Of a stretch of DNA of 64,000 nucleotides, positions 17,201 to 24,075 are shown one piece after another. This stretch comes from Paraburkholderia madseniana (GTDB lineage: Bacteria > Pseudomonadota > Gammaproteobacteria > Burkholderiales > Burkholderiaceae): the NCBI RefSeq assembly GCF_009690905.1, contig NZ_VOSW01000008.1, forward strand, positions 79,019-143,018, given 5' to 3'. The translations under genes and the position numbers were made by a program. How positions within the stretch are numbered: the first letter of the stretch is position 1; each line of letters begins with the position of its first letter. Under the pieces are notes generated by a model. That model searched no databases, was not told where the DNA came from, and worked only from the letters and a program-made list of their open reading frames with translations.

Positions 17201-17763
17201 GTGGCAAAAGAGCTAGTGCTATAGACGACTTTACTGCCGTTATTGATCTGCCCGATGCGCCGACCGATGGACTGGTGGCAGCGTACTATAGCCGCGGCAG
17301 CGTGCTTGGCGGCCGCTTCGGTAGCATCGCCGACTTCACTGCCATCATCGAGTTGCCAGATGCACCACCAACTTATGTAGCTCGATCGCTCATCAACCGC
17401 GGTGTGGCGAAGGGATCGTATGGCGACAGCGAAGAAGCGATCGCCGACTTCACTGCCGCCATCAAGCTACCCGATGCCCCCCCCGCTCAGGTGGCGCAGG
17501 CACTCGTGAACCGCGGCATGATGAGGCACACGTCCGGCGACAGCGTCGGGGCGGTCGCGGACTTCACTGCCGCCATCGAGCTACCCGAAGCACCACCTGC
17601 TCAGGTGGCGCGGGCATTCAATAACCGCGGCGTCGTGAAGGGTGCACGTGGCGATCGTGCCGGAGCGATCGCCGACTATAAGGCGGCCGTCAAGCTACCC
17701 GGTGCGCCAGCCGACACAGTCGAAGTGGCAACTCGGAACTTGACTGGTTTGGGGAAGCAATAA
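14248..17763 (+). CDS. vWA-like/SAV_2336-related protein fused to CHAT protease and TPR-like repeats
   Basis: A 1171-residue multidomain protein with start GTG 14248 behind GAGG, 8 bases after the MoxR stop. Order: N-terminal helical domain (1-35); linker; SAV_2336-like region with a vWA-like core (about 105-310), where the motif DIVLAVEEVPSL replaces the usual DxSxS metal site; a winged or helical segment (about 355-500); a CHAT caspase-like domain (about 525-845) with FPWEVL, catalytic His712 (AAHG) and Cys757 (LNCD), and a closing CFGRADWRLL; then seven TPR-like repeats of 38 residues (one of 35) from about 901 to 1165. The vWA-like part should be the MoxR partner, CHAT a second protease effector, and the repeats a recognition or scaffold surface. 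Confidence 0.8.
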   Translation: MSIADLTRAMHRIGLHIGFVDLRDIIWLAEKITPAQPEPAPLLRIPPDDVATNPRSRIEADFPAKQRPTAVTHTLPQSSPEQAALYGASDMGTAGGARRVQLRGIPPLPEALAIGRALRPLSRRRIGTARVLDERATAEFIADTGVRAAIWRPARERWFDIVLAVEEVPSLAAWRPLIMEFERLLRRQGGFRRVTRLSLHAQNGTVRTLSESGHEVLVGSIQDRQGRSIVLVASDCTSFAWRHGILGSWLQTISVRAPVALVQLLPQSLWPNTSVGFAELRTAAREVGTPTGLLRIQRPSWAEGESGVVMPVFALNPAAVLAWARMVTAAGDAWATSALLPVSADGVDEPAPDGTLSPSLRAMAFRASATPDAQRLAAYFSVVKPLTPPVMRVIHHAMLPASGAVALAEVFLGGLLRPVSSESPTASVEERGYDFHPGLRDLLEVSLTRSDFVQVNLALHDFLQQKTGTSFDFFALLEDDRGTTRLPAGALPFVQFSRAAAARFRGGSASPSGHSTRGQTIDASMAVTRLAISQVGSALTFVLSGRGQTETFLTQQIPFDQEMLQKLMVAVRSNEFQASSRLARMLVHPDLQDLIAADHDAALIELILRDGAEVFPWEVLIRNDNPSDPPLAVTRGLTRKPSHLATPEVLRATNALIVDNIVPSPRVVGVGVEPIEAILKQVLPGGVVKVRETVFEDASVDSELRVLYIAAHGMLGEHRDQYEIAPSLEIVLDSGSRLTLREFQSLSRMPELIFLNCDLAAVMAPELLARGAQVVVAPYGFVNNHDKVALTFATVFFEALGGGLVLIEAIREARRQCFNRHPTDETWGQFQCFGRADWRLLGGQTDSLLAQNAWAADSSVVPGGPDKELARPIDQPTIADFTVDIDVSDMPPAQAAQALVNRGITKHKRGDSVGAIADFTAAIELPEAPPAQVARAFNNRGVVKGARGDGAGAIADYTAVITLHGAPVDAVVTALNNRGSANSARGKRASAIDDFTAVIDLPDAPTDGLVAAYYSRGSVLGGRFGSIADFTAIIELPDAPPTYVARSLINRGVAKGSYGDSEEAIADFTAAIKLPDAPPAQVAQALVNRGMMRHTSGDSVGAVADFTAAIELPEAPPAQVARAFNNRGVVKGARGDRAGAIADYKAAVKLPGAPADTVEVATRNLTGLGKQ
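16999..17094 (+). repeat. 96-bp exact intragenic repeat, copy 1 (TPR-like region)
   Basis: Identical by eye to 17560-17655, offset 561 bp, which equals five protein repeats (four of 38 residues and one of 35). Flanking bases also match with few differences. It indicates a recent duplication or gene conversion inside the repeat array. Confidence 0.85.
17560..17655 (+). repeat. 96-bp exact intragenic repeat, copy 2 (TPR-like region)
   Basis: Second copy of the stretch at 16999-17094, in the same reading frame, encoding the junction of the sixth and seventh TPR-like repeats. Confidence 0.85.
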
Positions 17764-18100
17764 ACGTCGCCGTGCAGCCGTGTTGGCAAGAACGCTACCC
17801 CTTGCGGCAACGAATTCCACTGCGTGCGCGAAAAAATGTCGAACGCGGGCTGCCAAGATCGCCCATCCTGATGTCTTGATCTGGCGCATGGATAATCTGT
17901 TGAGCTGTCCAACCCCAGCTCTTCTTCCTTAGTTTCGCGCCGCAAGTTGAACGGATTATTGATTTCGCTCACAACTACAAGGAAAGTGGTTTTCTTAACA
18001 CACGACGTCGATCGGGCCCACTCAACCCCTTCTTTTTTGTGTTTCACCATTCCCATGGTCAGCAGCCTTGCGCTGCGGGGTCTTTGATAGCTGGTACTGA
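17764..18100. other. Intergenic stretch after conflict operon
   Basis: About 340 bases with no supported gene. A minus-strand frame crosses it but runs into the end of the TPR region and has no family resemblance. Base composition is less GC-rich than in the operon. Confidence 0.4.
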
Positions 18101-18425
18101 CAAAGTGTCGAGCAGAACTGGGTATGGACCGACGGGACGATAGAGATCGCATACGTTCACGAAGCTATGGACCGCCACGCCCACAGGGAGACTGGCTGGA
18201 CCTACTCATATTCAGTAAATGGGCGGAATATGAGGCAAAAAGCACGGCGCTGAACAATGCGTATTTCGTTCATATGTTCTCATCCAGGCAGCGCGCCGAA
18301 GTTGATGAATACACGCGGCCGGTCGGAAGTCCAGTCTCCGTCTACTACGACCCAACCGAACCGCAAAAATCCGTGCTCGACTTTCCACTAGATAGTTCTC
18401 AGGTGTGGCCGTTGGAGTCACTCAC
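18101..18425 (+). pseudogene. Broken DUF3592-like gene, frameshifted and truncated by IS630 remnant
   Basis: One plus-strand frame reads TGWTYSYSVNGRN and then stops. After a one-base shift near 18230 a second frame continues YEAKST and ends with VSVYYDPTEPQKSVLD. Joined, these give the typical DUF3592 layout (YxYxVxGxxYxG, then VxVYYdPxxPxxxvL). The 5' end is missing (in-frame stop at 18098-18100, no start) and the 3' end runs into transposase sequence at about 18425. DUF3592 proteins are usually small membrane proteins; here the gene is dead. Confidence 0.6.
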
Positions 18426-18429
18426 CTTG

Positions 18430-18680
18430 AGCCTATCGGCTCCGAGTATTGGCACAGCCTTGCTGGCTTCATGCTTTAGAAGGTTGGCGCCGAAATCAAA
18501 TGCACCGAGGACCGAACGTCTGCGATGAGGCTGCGGCAAGACGCGATGCGGCTCGCCGACTGGCGACCAGCCGCGCTGCACCGGAGGTGAGGCAGAGAAC
18601 CCCGACTGGTCGAAGTAGATCAGGCGGCACGCCCCATCGCGAGCCGCCTGCTGCAGCTTTGAGAGCATATCTGTCTTCAC
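18430..18680 (-). pseudogene. IS630 transposase, second frame (orfB), truncated
   Basis: The product contains LIYFDQSGFSASPP and RGWSPVGEPHRV, the first catalytic Asp block of IS630 DDE transposases. The later Asp and Glu blocks (the DNASIH-type region) are absent because the sequence ends at the junction with the DUF3592 remnant. It overlaps the first frame by 4 bases, as expected for IS630 elements that use frameshifting. Confidence 0.7.
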
Positions 18681-19162
18681 CGCGAACTCCTGCTCATCGC
18701 GCTTTTTTTAAGCGAGTAGCGGCCACGTTTGTAGGAGAACCCTTGATGCCTGAGTGCAGCCGACAACGTTTCCAGCCGGCACGGCAACGGCTGGCCATGA
18801 ACTTCCTCAATGCGCAGCGCAATCTGCCTGAGCGTCATCGATTCGGCACGCGCTGCTTCGACGGCCGTGGCGATCAGGGCATCAGACAATGCGCGGGGAC
18901 GCCCGCCTTTATGTCCGCGCAGCAAACCACAGAGGCCATTGTCGTTCCAGGCGTGCGCCCAGTTGTACACCGACTTGTCGCTCACATCGAGTTCGAGCGC
19001 GATCTCATGAACCCGCCGACCGCGGCCGAGCTCCAGCAGACCCAGCCCACGGGTTCGAAAGTCCTCATGTGGATGCTTGAGCGACAGCTGTTGCAAGGTC
19101 TTCTTCTCCGGCTCGGTCAGTTCAACGGCACATTTCATCGGCAGGCACGTCATCAGGATCAC
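18677..19162 (-). CDS. IS630 transposase, first frame (orfA)
   Basis: A 161-residue HTH-rich protein. Residues about 40-75 (RVHEIALELDVSDKSVYNW) form the first HTH and about 100-135 the second, followed by GFSYKRGRYSLKK, a standard IS630 N-terminal domain arrangement. The start could be at Met9 (MKCAVEL). Without the intact second frame it cannot transpose, though it could still bind IS ends. Confidence 0.75.
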   Translation of the reverse strand: MILMTCLPMKCAVELTEPEKKTLQQLSLKHPHEDFRTRGLGLLELGRGRRVHEIALELDVSDKSVYNWAHAWNDNGLCGLLRGHKGGRPRALSDALIATAVEAARAESMTLRQIALRIEEVHGQPLPCRLETLSAALRHQGFSYKRGRYSLKKSAMSRSSR

Positions 19163-19208
19163 ATTGCCTGTCAGACCCCATACTTTGAAATTCGTTTACT
19201 CGTCGCAC

Positions 19209-19409
19209 TTATCGCCCCATCGTCAGCGTATGCGCCTTCGCCATTGGCTTGACACGAACCATCTGACCGTCGTCTTTCGCGAAATAGTGAACCACGTAGT
19301 CGACAAACGTCGCAACTTGTACGGAATCGGCGTTGTCAAGCCGACCAATCGCGCACTGTCCCCGCGCCTTGATTTCAGCTTTTTCGGGCCGCACGTGACA
19401 GTCGTCCAT
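19209..19409 (-). CDS. Small hypothetical protein (66 aa) downstream of membrane/HTH gene
   Basis: The start at 19409 follows AGGGG with good spacing. The stop of the upstream gene is 24 bases away, so it is probably the last gene of the minus-strand replication operon. The product is mixed alpha/beta with a basic C-terminal tail and no recognised domain. Confidence 0.5.
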   Translation of the reverse strand: MDDCHVRPEKAEIKARGQCAIGRLDNADSVQVATFVDYVVHYFAKDDGQMVRVKPMAKAHTLTMGR

Positions 19410-19433
19410 CAACCCCTGTCCACTCTGCCCCGC

Positions 19434-20579
19434 CTAGCTGCGAGCATTGCCGAAGCGGCCAACATATAGACGATTCAACCGGATAGCTTTGGGTTGTCCG
19501 CACTGAAGGAACTGCCGGATCGACGCCAGATTACGCTTCAGACGACCCGCTACAACAGCCTCGTGGATCTTCGCGACGAGTAAGTCGTCTTCCGACATGG
19601 CAGAACCAAGGCTCGCGTCGGTCGCGACCGACTCCCCCTCGGCGATGGTCGCAGCGTGAGTGGCAGTCTGCTCAACACGACCAACCGGTGTCGCTTTCGG
19701 TATGGGCGAGACCGCTTCCTGTTGCGACATAGTCGCATTTCGATCGGACACGACTGCCTTGCGACCGAGCACGACCGCCCCGAATCCTGCGATATACCAG
19801 GCGAAGCAGGCTGTGCCTTCTAGCACGACTACTTGCGCGAAATCCAGCAGCAGATTCAGCCGCGCTTCGCTCGTACCGAGCCACTGTGCGACCAGCGAGG
19901 TCACGGGATCGGTCCGGCGCGACTCCCCCAGCTCTTCCGCGCGACTGGCCTGGGCGCGCAACCAGTCTTGCTCGGTCTCGCGACGCTTCGCCTCATTCGC
20001 CTCGGCATTCAACGCTACAAGCTGGGCCGAAAGTGCGGCCTTCCGGGCACGCAAGCCCCGGCAATCGCCTAGGCAGGGACGCGCGTCAAAATGCGCCAGA
20101 TCCATACTGACGGCAGCGATGTCCTGCGCGATAGTCGTGAGACTACGACCGGGTGGCACGTCCACGACTGGAGATACAGCGACCACCGGAACGGTTTGCG
20201 CCCGCTGATCTGCGGCGTGCTGATGCGCAAACGCAAGGACGTCCACCTGGCCCCTCAGTACCACGAACAGAGCGACGAGCCACAGAGCGACCAAGGCGAT
20301 TCGTGCGGACAACGGCACGAATCGCCAGAGCATCGGCGCCAGATGCGCGCAAAGGACTGCCCCAAGGGATACTGCAACGCTCCAGGCCTGCTCCGGCACT
20401 GTACCGGCACGCTGCAGGCCAGCGAACACGGCGATTCCCAGCGAAATGGCGGAGGTCAGCAGCGCCACCGCCAACGCGATCTTTTGCATTGTGCCCGGCG
20501 TAATGACAGCGGATGTATCGGTTGGAGTATCAGGACTACCCGTCGGCCGGTTGAGATTGATGTTACTCATGGTGCTCAT
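19434..20579 (-). CDS. Membrane protein with C-terminal HTH (paralogue of the gene at 5641-6618)
   Basis: A 381-residue protein built like the protein at 5641-6618: three hydrophobic segments in the first 130 residues, with LCAHLAPMLWR matching LCAHLLPALCR-type sequence of the paralogue, then a VPPGRSLT block, a helical segment with VALNAEANEA, a further membrane segment near 265-290, a linker, and a terminal helix-turn-helix-like stretch (LASIRQFLQCGQPKA). It follows a Rep-like gene and a small ORF with an ATGA overlap. Function is unknown; replication or partition coupled to the membrane is a guess. Confidence 0.7.
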   Translation of the reverse strand: MSTMSNINLNRPTGSPDTPTDTSAVITPGTMQKIALAVALLTSAISLGIAVFAGLQRAGTVPEQAWSVAVSLGAVLCAHLAPMLWRFVPLSARIALVALWLVALFVVLRGQVDVLAFAHQHAADQRAQTVPVVAVSPVVDVPPGRSLTTIAQDIAAVSMDLAHFDARPCLGDCRGLRARKAALSAQLVALNAEANEAKRRETEQDWLRAQASRAEELGESRRTDPVTSLVAQWLGTSEARLNLLLDFAQVVVLEGTACFAWYIAGFGAVVLGRKAVVSDRNATMSQQEAVSPIPKATPVGRVEQTATHAATIAEGESVATDASLGSAMSEDDLLVAKIHEAVVAGRLKRNLASIRQFLQCGQPKAIRLNRLYVGRFGNARS

Positions 20580-20815
20580 CGTTCTGATCCTTCTCGCGCC
20601 GAAAAGGCACGATGAAGACGTGTGGTTGCGCCAAATTGAATCAGCGGTCCATCGGCAGCCAAAAGACTCGATGCTGGCGCCGTCTCGCGCGAACGACCAA
20701 CAGCGTCATGAATGTAGGTATGCACGCGAGAGCCTATCTGCATTAGAATGGCCGCCAGGAGCCGATTGCAGCCCTCTGCCGACCCTCGATCAGCCGTCGC
20801 CCGCGCCAACCGCAT
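20576..20815 (-). CDS. Small hypothetical ORF (79 aa) between Rep-like and membrane/HTH genes
   Basis: Begins at ATG 20815, 20 bases after the Rep-like stop, and its TGA overlaps the ATG of the membrane/HTH gene (ATGA). This junction type recurs in the island. The product is Ala/Arg-rich without a recognised domain and no clear ribosome binding site, so it may instead be a spacer that only looks coding. Confidence 0.35.
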   Translation of the reverse strand: MRLARATADRGSAEGCNRLLAAILMQIGSRVHTYIHDAVGRSRETAPASSLLAADGPLIQFGATTRLHRAFSAREGSER

Positions 20816-20835
20816 CAAAGCAGTCGCGCGCCCGC

Positions 20836-22014
20836 TTAATCGTCCAGATCCGTGTCAGGGCTCATCGCATCCGTACCTGTGTTATCGAGCGAATCAGCCA
20901 GCGTGATGTCCGCCGGCTCATCATCGAGCTTCGGCTTCTTACTACGTGGACGCCCTATCTTTTTTTTGTCCTTGACCTGACTGGTGCCGAACAGATGACA
21001 GCCATCAAGCCGCGCTTTCAGGAACTGGTCAGCCTTGGCCATGTAGCGGATGTTCGTGCGCAGCGCTTCACGTTTGGCATCGTCGTCCCAGTTGATCTCG
21101 CCCGTGCCAATCCCATGCCCGTACTTCTCATGGAACAACTTGTTGGCGTTGCTGTTCCAGTATCTCCCCTTGCCACCCGTAACCTTCACCCAGTATTCGC
21201 CGATCTGCTTTGCGATGTGCACGTCCCGGCATGAATCAGCCGAATAGAAGATCAGCATGTGCAAGTGCAACCCCGACTCTTCGCCTTCCTCGATCTTCCA
21301 GATGTAGTCCACTATCCCGCGCAAGAGCTTGTTCGTACGGCAATTGTTAAAGAACTTCTTGCGATGCTGCTGGATTTCCTCCAGCGTGACGCTGGATCGA
21401 TGCTTCTCTTCGTAGCCGAAGTGCAGCATCAGCACAAGCTGACGAGACCTGTTCGCGAATACCTGCTGCTCAATCGCCAGCCCCTTCGCTTCGTTGCGCT
21501 CAGCGTTGCGTCTACGTACCCGAAGTTGCTCACGGAACTTTGACGACCCGACGATCTCAGCAACCTTTGCGAGCACGTCATTGAACAGTTGCAAGGGCGT
21601 CTTTCCCGTACCGGGATCAGGCAAGTTTCCCCGAAAAGGGAAAAAGCTTGGATGCAACTCGAGCGCCGCAAATGCTTCGCATAGCGCCTCCACATGCGGA
21701 CTGAAAACGTAACGCTCGGCGAAAGCGTAAAGTTCGAAGAACACCATCACGTCGGAAAAGTACCGTTTGCCCAAGGACGTTGCTATTGGTACCAGCCTAT
21801 TCTTGCCGTCACGTTCCCACGTGAAGCCCACTCCACCCTTGCTGAACTCGATCTCACGTACCAGAGCTTCCATATCAGCCAGCAGTGGACCCATCAAATC
21901 AAAATCACGGTGTATTTCAACACCCTCCTTGCCTTCGATCTCTTTTCCTTCAGTATTCTTTATCAAATCGCTGTATTTGTAGATCTTGCTGAAATCATCT
22001 TCTTCGTAAGACAT
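20836..22014 (-). CDS. Inovirus Gp2 / YagK-YfjJ-type HUH replication protein
   Basis: A 392-residue protein. The motif SGLHLHMLIFY (HxH at residues 250 and 252) is an HUH metal site, and NIRYMAKADQ near 322-331 supplies the candidate catalytic Tyr325. This matches the inovirus Gp2 / YfjJ C-terminal family of rolling-circle-type replication proteins found on integrated elements. The C-terminal 50 residues are a basic patch followed by an acidic tail. It is the first gene of a minus-strand operon and is preceded by a long non-coding, pyrimidine-rich, repeat-bearing region that could hold the replication origin. Confidence 0.8.
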   Translation of the reverse strand: MSYEEDDFSKIYKYSDLIKNTEGKEIEGKEGVEIHRDFDLMGPLLADMEALVREIEFSKGGVGFTWERDGKNRLVPIATSLGKRYFSDVMVFFELYAFAERYVFSPHVEALCEAFAALELHPSFFPFRGNLPDPGTGKTPLQLFNDVLAKVAEIVGSSKFREQLRVRRRNAERNEAKGLAIEQQVFANRSRQLVLMLHFGYEEKHRSSVTLEEIQQHRKKFFNNCRTNKLLRGIVDYIWKIEEGEESGLHLHMLIFYSADSCRDVHIAKQIGEYWVKVTGGKGRYWNSNANKLFHEKYGHGIGTGEINWDDDAKREALRTNIRYMAKADQFLKARLDGCHLFGTSQVKDKKKIGRPRSKKPKLDDEPADITLADSLDNTGTDAMSPDTDLDD

Positions 22015-22038
22015 AACTGATCACCTGTCCAGGCTAGT

Positions 22039-22069
22039 GCAGAGAGCGCATCCGGGTGCTGCTCTCTGC
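22039..22069. promoter_or_regulatory. Leader hairpin upstream of Rep-like gene
   Basis: Perfect 9-bp inverted repeat (GCAGAGAGC / GCTCTCTGC) around a 13-base loop, 24 bases before the Rep-like start codon on the minus strand. It could be an operator, a leader structure or part of a nick region. On the plus strand it is followed by a short T-rich run. Confidence 0.45.
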
Positions 22070-23203
22070 TGGTTTTGTTCGATTAGTTCGGGGCAAGTGC
22101 ATCACCTGTACAACGTCACTACTGATCCTCTTTCATCATTGGAATTACTACGTGGAACAACGCATCTGCTTCGCGAAAGAAAGGAGTAGTTGAACAATAA
22201 CAAACCAATCTCTTTTTCGTGAATCAACATTCACCAATGACACGAAGCATCCACACCAAAACATCAACCACAACACTCATTCAATGAAAATACTTACATC
22301 ATCAATTCATCCATTCTTATATCGCTTATTTCTTATACCCCTCCCTCTCATAGTCTCCATAGTCCATTATTGCCTCTCTCCTTTCTTAATTTCATAGCCA
22401 TCAATCTTCTTTTCATTATCTGCTCACCTGTTATTTGCCCCTTATTTATCCCTCCTTTCTCTTATTACATAAGACCCATAAATCCCATCTCTCAACATCT
22501 AAGCGATTCGCGCAATCCCGTCGATTCGAAGTACGGACCACATGGCAGATTCACTCTCCTTCTTCATATACATACTTATGACCGGATAAATAGTCGATAT
22601 AAGTCCTGCCGACCACCAAGATAACTTGGTTCGGTCAGCATCCGAAAAGTGTCCCCACTGGTGTGCCAGATGTGGGATGAAACCCCGTAATTGTCGTAGA
22701 TTGTGTTTATCGATCTAACTTGTGTACATTCGACACACCTTGTGTCGACTTTCTCCTCTCCAATTGTGCTCTGATGCTGATCCGGGAGCCCTTATGTCGT
22801 CACGACGTTTGTCAGCCCGGTACATTGCACTGCTACGTCAAACCTCTCTTTTGCATCTAATCGTTTCGTTGTCCAATTGCTCTACTACCGAAGAGCTACA
22901 CGCCCATTGCCGCAACTCGGGCAACCTGCTATAGCAGATTTTTCAATGTCACATTGAATTGAAAACTGTTTCAACTCAGCCCCCTATAGAAACTCCATAT
23001 CACCGATACGAATTTATCCCGGATTGCGCAAAACCTCGGTCAAATTTTACCCATCCAGTTAAGCATTCTAAATTGACACCCTCTCCCCAGCGATTAAGAT
23101 CCGGCTAGAAAAAATCATGAAAAATACTCCGACTGCCAACGCACTATAGAGAAATAACGGTGATGATCAAGAGCATGAGAAAAGCGTTATGCCACGACCT
23201 CCA

Positions 23204-23263
23204 TCTCAATCAATCTCAATCCTTCTCAATCCTTCTCAATCCTTCTCAATCCTTCTCAATCCG
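23204..23263 (+). repeat. Six copies of TCTCAAT at exact 10-bp period
   Basis: TCTCAAT recurs at 23204, 23214, 23224, 23234, 23244 and 23254; the last four units are identical 10-mers. One copy per helical turn is the arrangement expected of an iteron or of a phased protein-binding array, but simple repeat expansion is also possible. Confidence 0.8.
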
Positions 23264-23622
23264 GCTAATATATTTTTCCGGCTTGCGAAAATAGAACAGC
23301 GTACGAAGGCAGATGTCGGAAATCTAGAAAACCAAAAAAAGCCGGAGCGCAATCCGCTAGCTTTTGGGTAAATAGATTGAGCGTTGTGGTTTCTGCGTGG
23401 AAAGGAGCTGCGTTAGGCTGAGCTGCGGAAGCATCATGCCAACGTCAATGAAAGCATGTTGTCTTTGGCCTTGCCGGTGTGCCACCTCTGCCCATCGATG
23501 CCCTGCGCCGCAATAATTGTTCTGTACGACAGACACATTGGCTGATGCCGGACAAACATCTCAGTATGGATTTGCTGATAGCCTGACGCCGAGACTCCGG
23601 GTTCAGGTGCGGTGCCCCGTGC

Positions 23623-23826
23623 TTAACGGCCGATCAACTGCTCGAGCGCGTCGGCAGGCCAGAGCAAACGGCGGTTCGGTAACTTGACAGGACGCACACC
23701 GTGGTAGCTGCCGGTCTGGCTATAACGCTTGCGGATCGAGTCAGGCAGGCAGGAGATCGCGGTCGCGAATTCTTCCGTCGTCAGGCGACGACCGTCAACA
23801 GCGAATGCCGGAGTTTGGGAATTCAT
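23623..23826 (-). CDS. Small HTH (AlpA/excisionase-like) DNA-binding protein
   Basis: A 67-residue protein. The start at 23826 follows GGAG with good spacing. The sequence (LTTEEFATAISCLPDSIRKRY, then RRLLWPADALEQLI) has the plan of MerR-like/AlpA winged helices: an HTH, a short wing containing the G/P/N-rich turn and LLWP, and a last helix. Such proteins are typical excisionases or activators of integrative elements. Phased repeats lie just upstream (23981-24035) and could be its binding sites. Confidence 0.6.
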   Translation of the reverse strand: MNSQTPAFAVDGRRLTTEEFATAISCLPDSIRKRYSQTGSYHGVRPVKLPNRRLLWPADALEQLIGR

Positions 23827-23980
23827 AATCAGCTCCAAGAGATCGAAACAATAGGGTTTCGCGCTGCATCAAGCCGAAACTGACGATCGATATCAATTGA
23901 TCCCAGTCGCTACGACTCTACGCAAATCGCTTGGGGCAGAGACTACTGACGGCGAGACAGTCCGTCGACTGATAGTGTTT

Positions 23981-24035
23981 TATCGTGCGCAACGTGGAAT
24001 ATCGTGCTCTATCGTGCGCACCGCGGCATATCGTG
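23981..24035 (+). repeat. Phased TATCGTG repeats upstream of HTH gene
   Basis: TATCGTG occurs at 23981, 24000, 24010 and 24029; two copies extend to TATCGTGCGCA. The spacing of 19, 10 and 19 bases keeps them on one face of the helix. They lie between the unknown gene ending at 24076 and the HTH gene starting at 23826, so an operator array for that gene is likely. Confidence 0.6.
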
Positions 24036-24075
24036 ATCAAAGGGGACGTCCGGCGGCGAGCAAGCGCATTAGCCA

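Larger units (their letters stand above)
18425..19170 (-). mobile_element. Remnant of an IS630-family insertion sequence
   Basis: Two overlapping minus-strand frames encode the N-terminal HTH half and the start of the DDE half of an IS630-type transposase. The catalytic C-terminus is missing, so the left end of the element has been deleted. Neither terminal repeat could be fixed by eye; the right end should be close to 19165-19190. It is non-autonomous. Confidence 0.75.
22015..23622. other. Long non-coding region upstream of Rep-like gene, possible origin region
   Basis: About 1.6 kb with no supported gene. From about 22150 to 22560 the plus strand is strongly pyrimidine-rich and AT-rich compared with the island. 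It also has a hairpin at 22039-22069 just upstream of the Rep-like start and a 10-bp tandem repeat at 23204-23263. Short frames such as 22370-22624 have no ribosome binding site and low-complexity composition. A replication origin or regulatory region of the element is an inference. Confidence 0.5.

Noticed and set aside
17676..18152. 158-residue minus-strand ORF over the end of the conflict operon
   Set aside because: It overlaps the conserved TPR repeats in antisense and shows no family features.
22370..22624. Possible hydrophobic 84-residue protein in the pyrimidine-rich strip
   Set aside because: No ribosome binding site, and hydrophobicity comes from the T/C bias.
23204..23263. Possible CRISPR array
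   Set aside because: The units are 10 bp with no spacers, so they are simple tandem repeats, and no cas genes are near.
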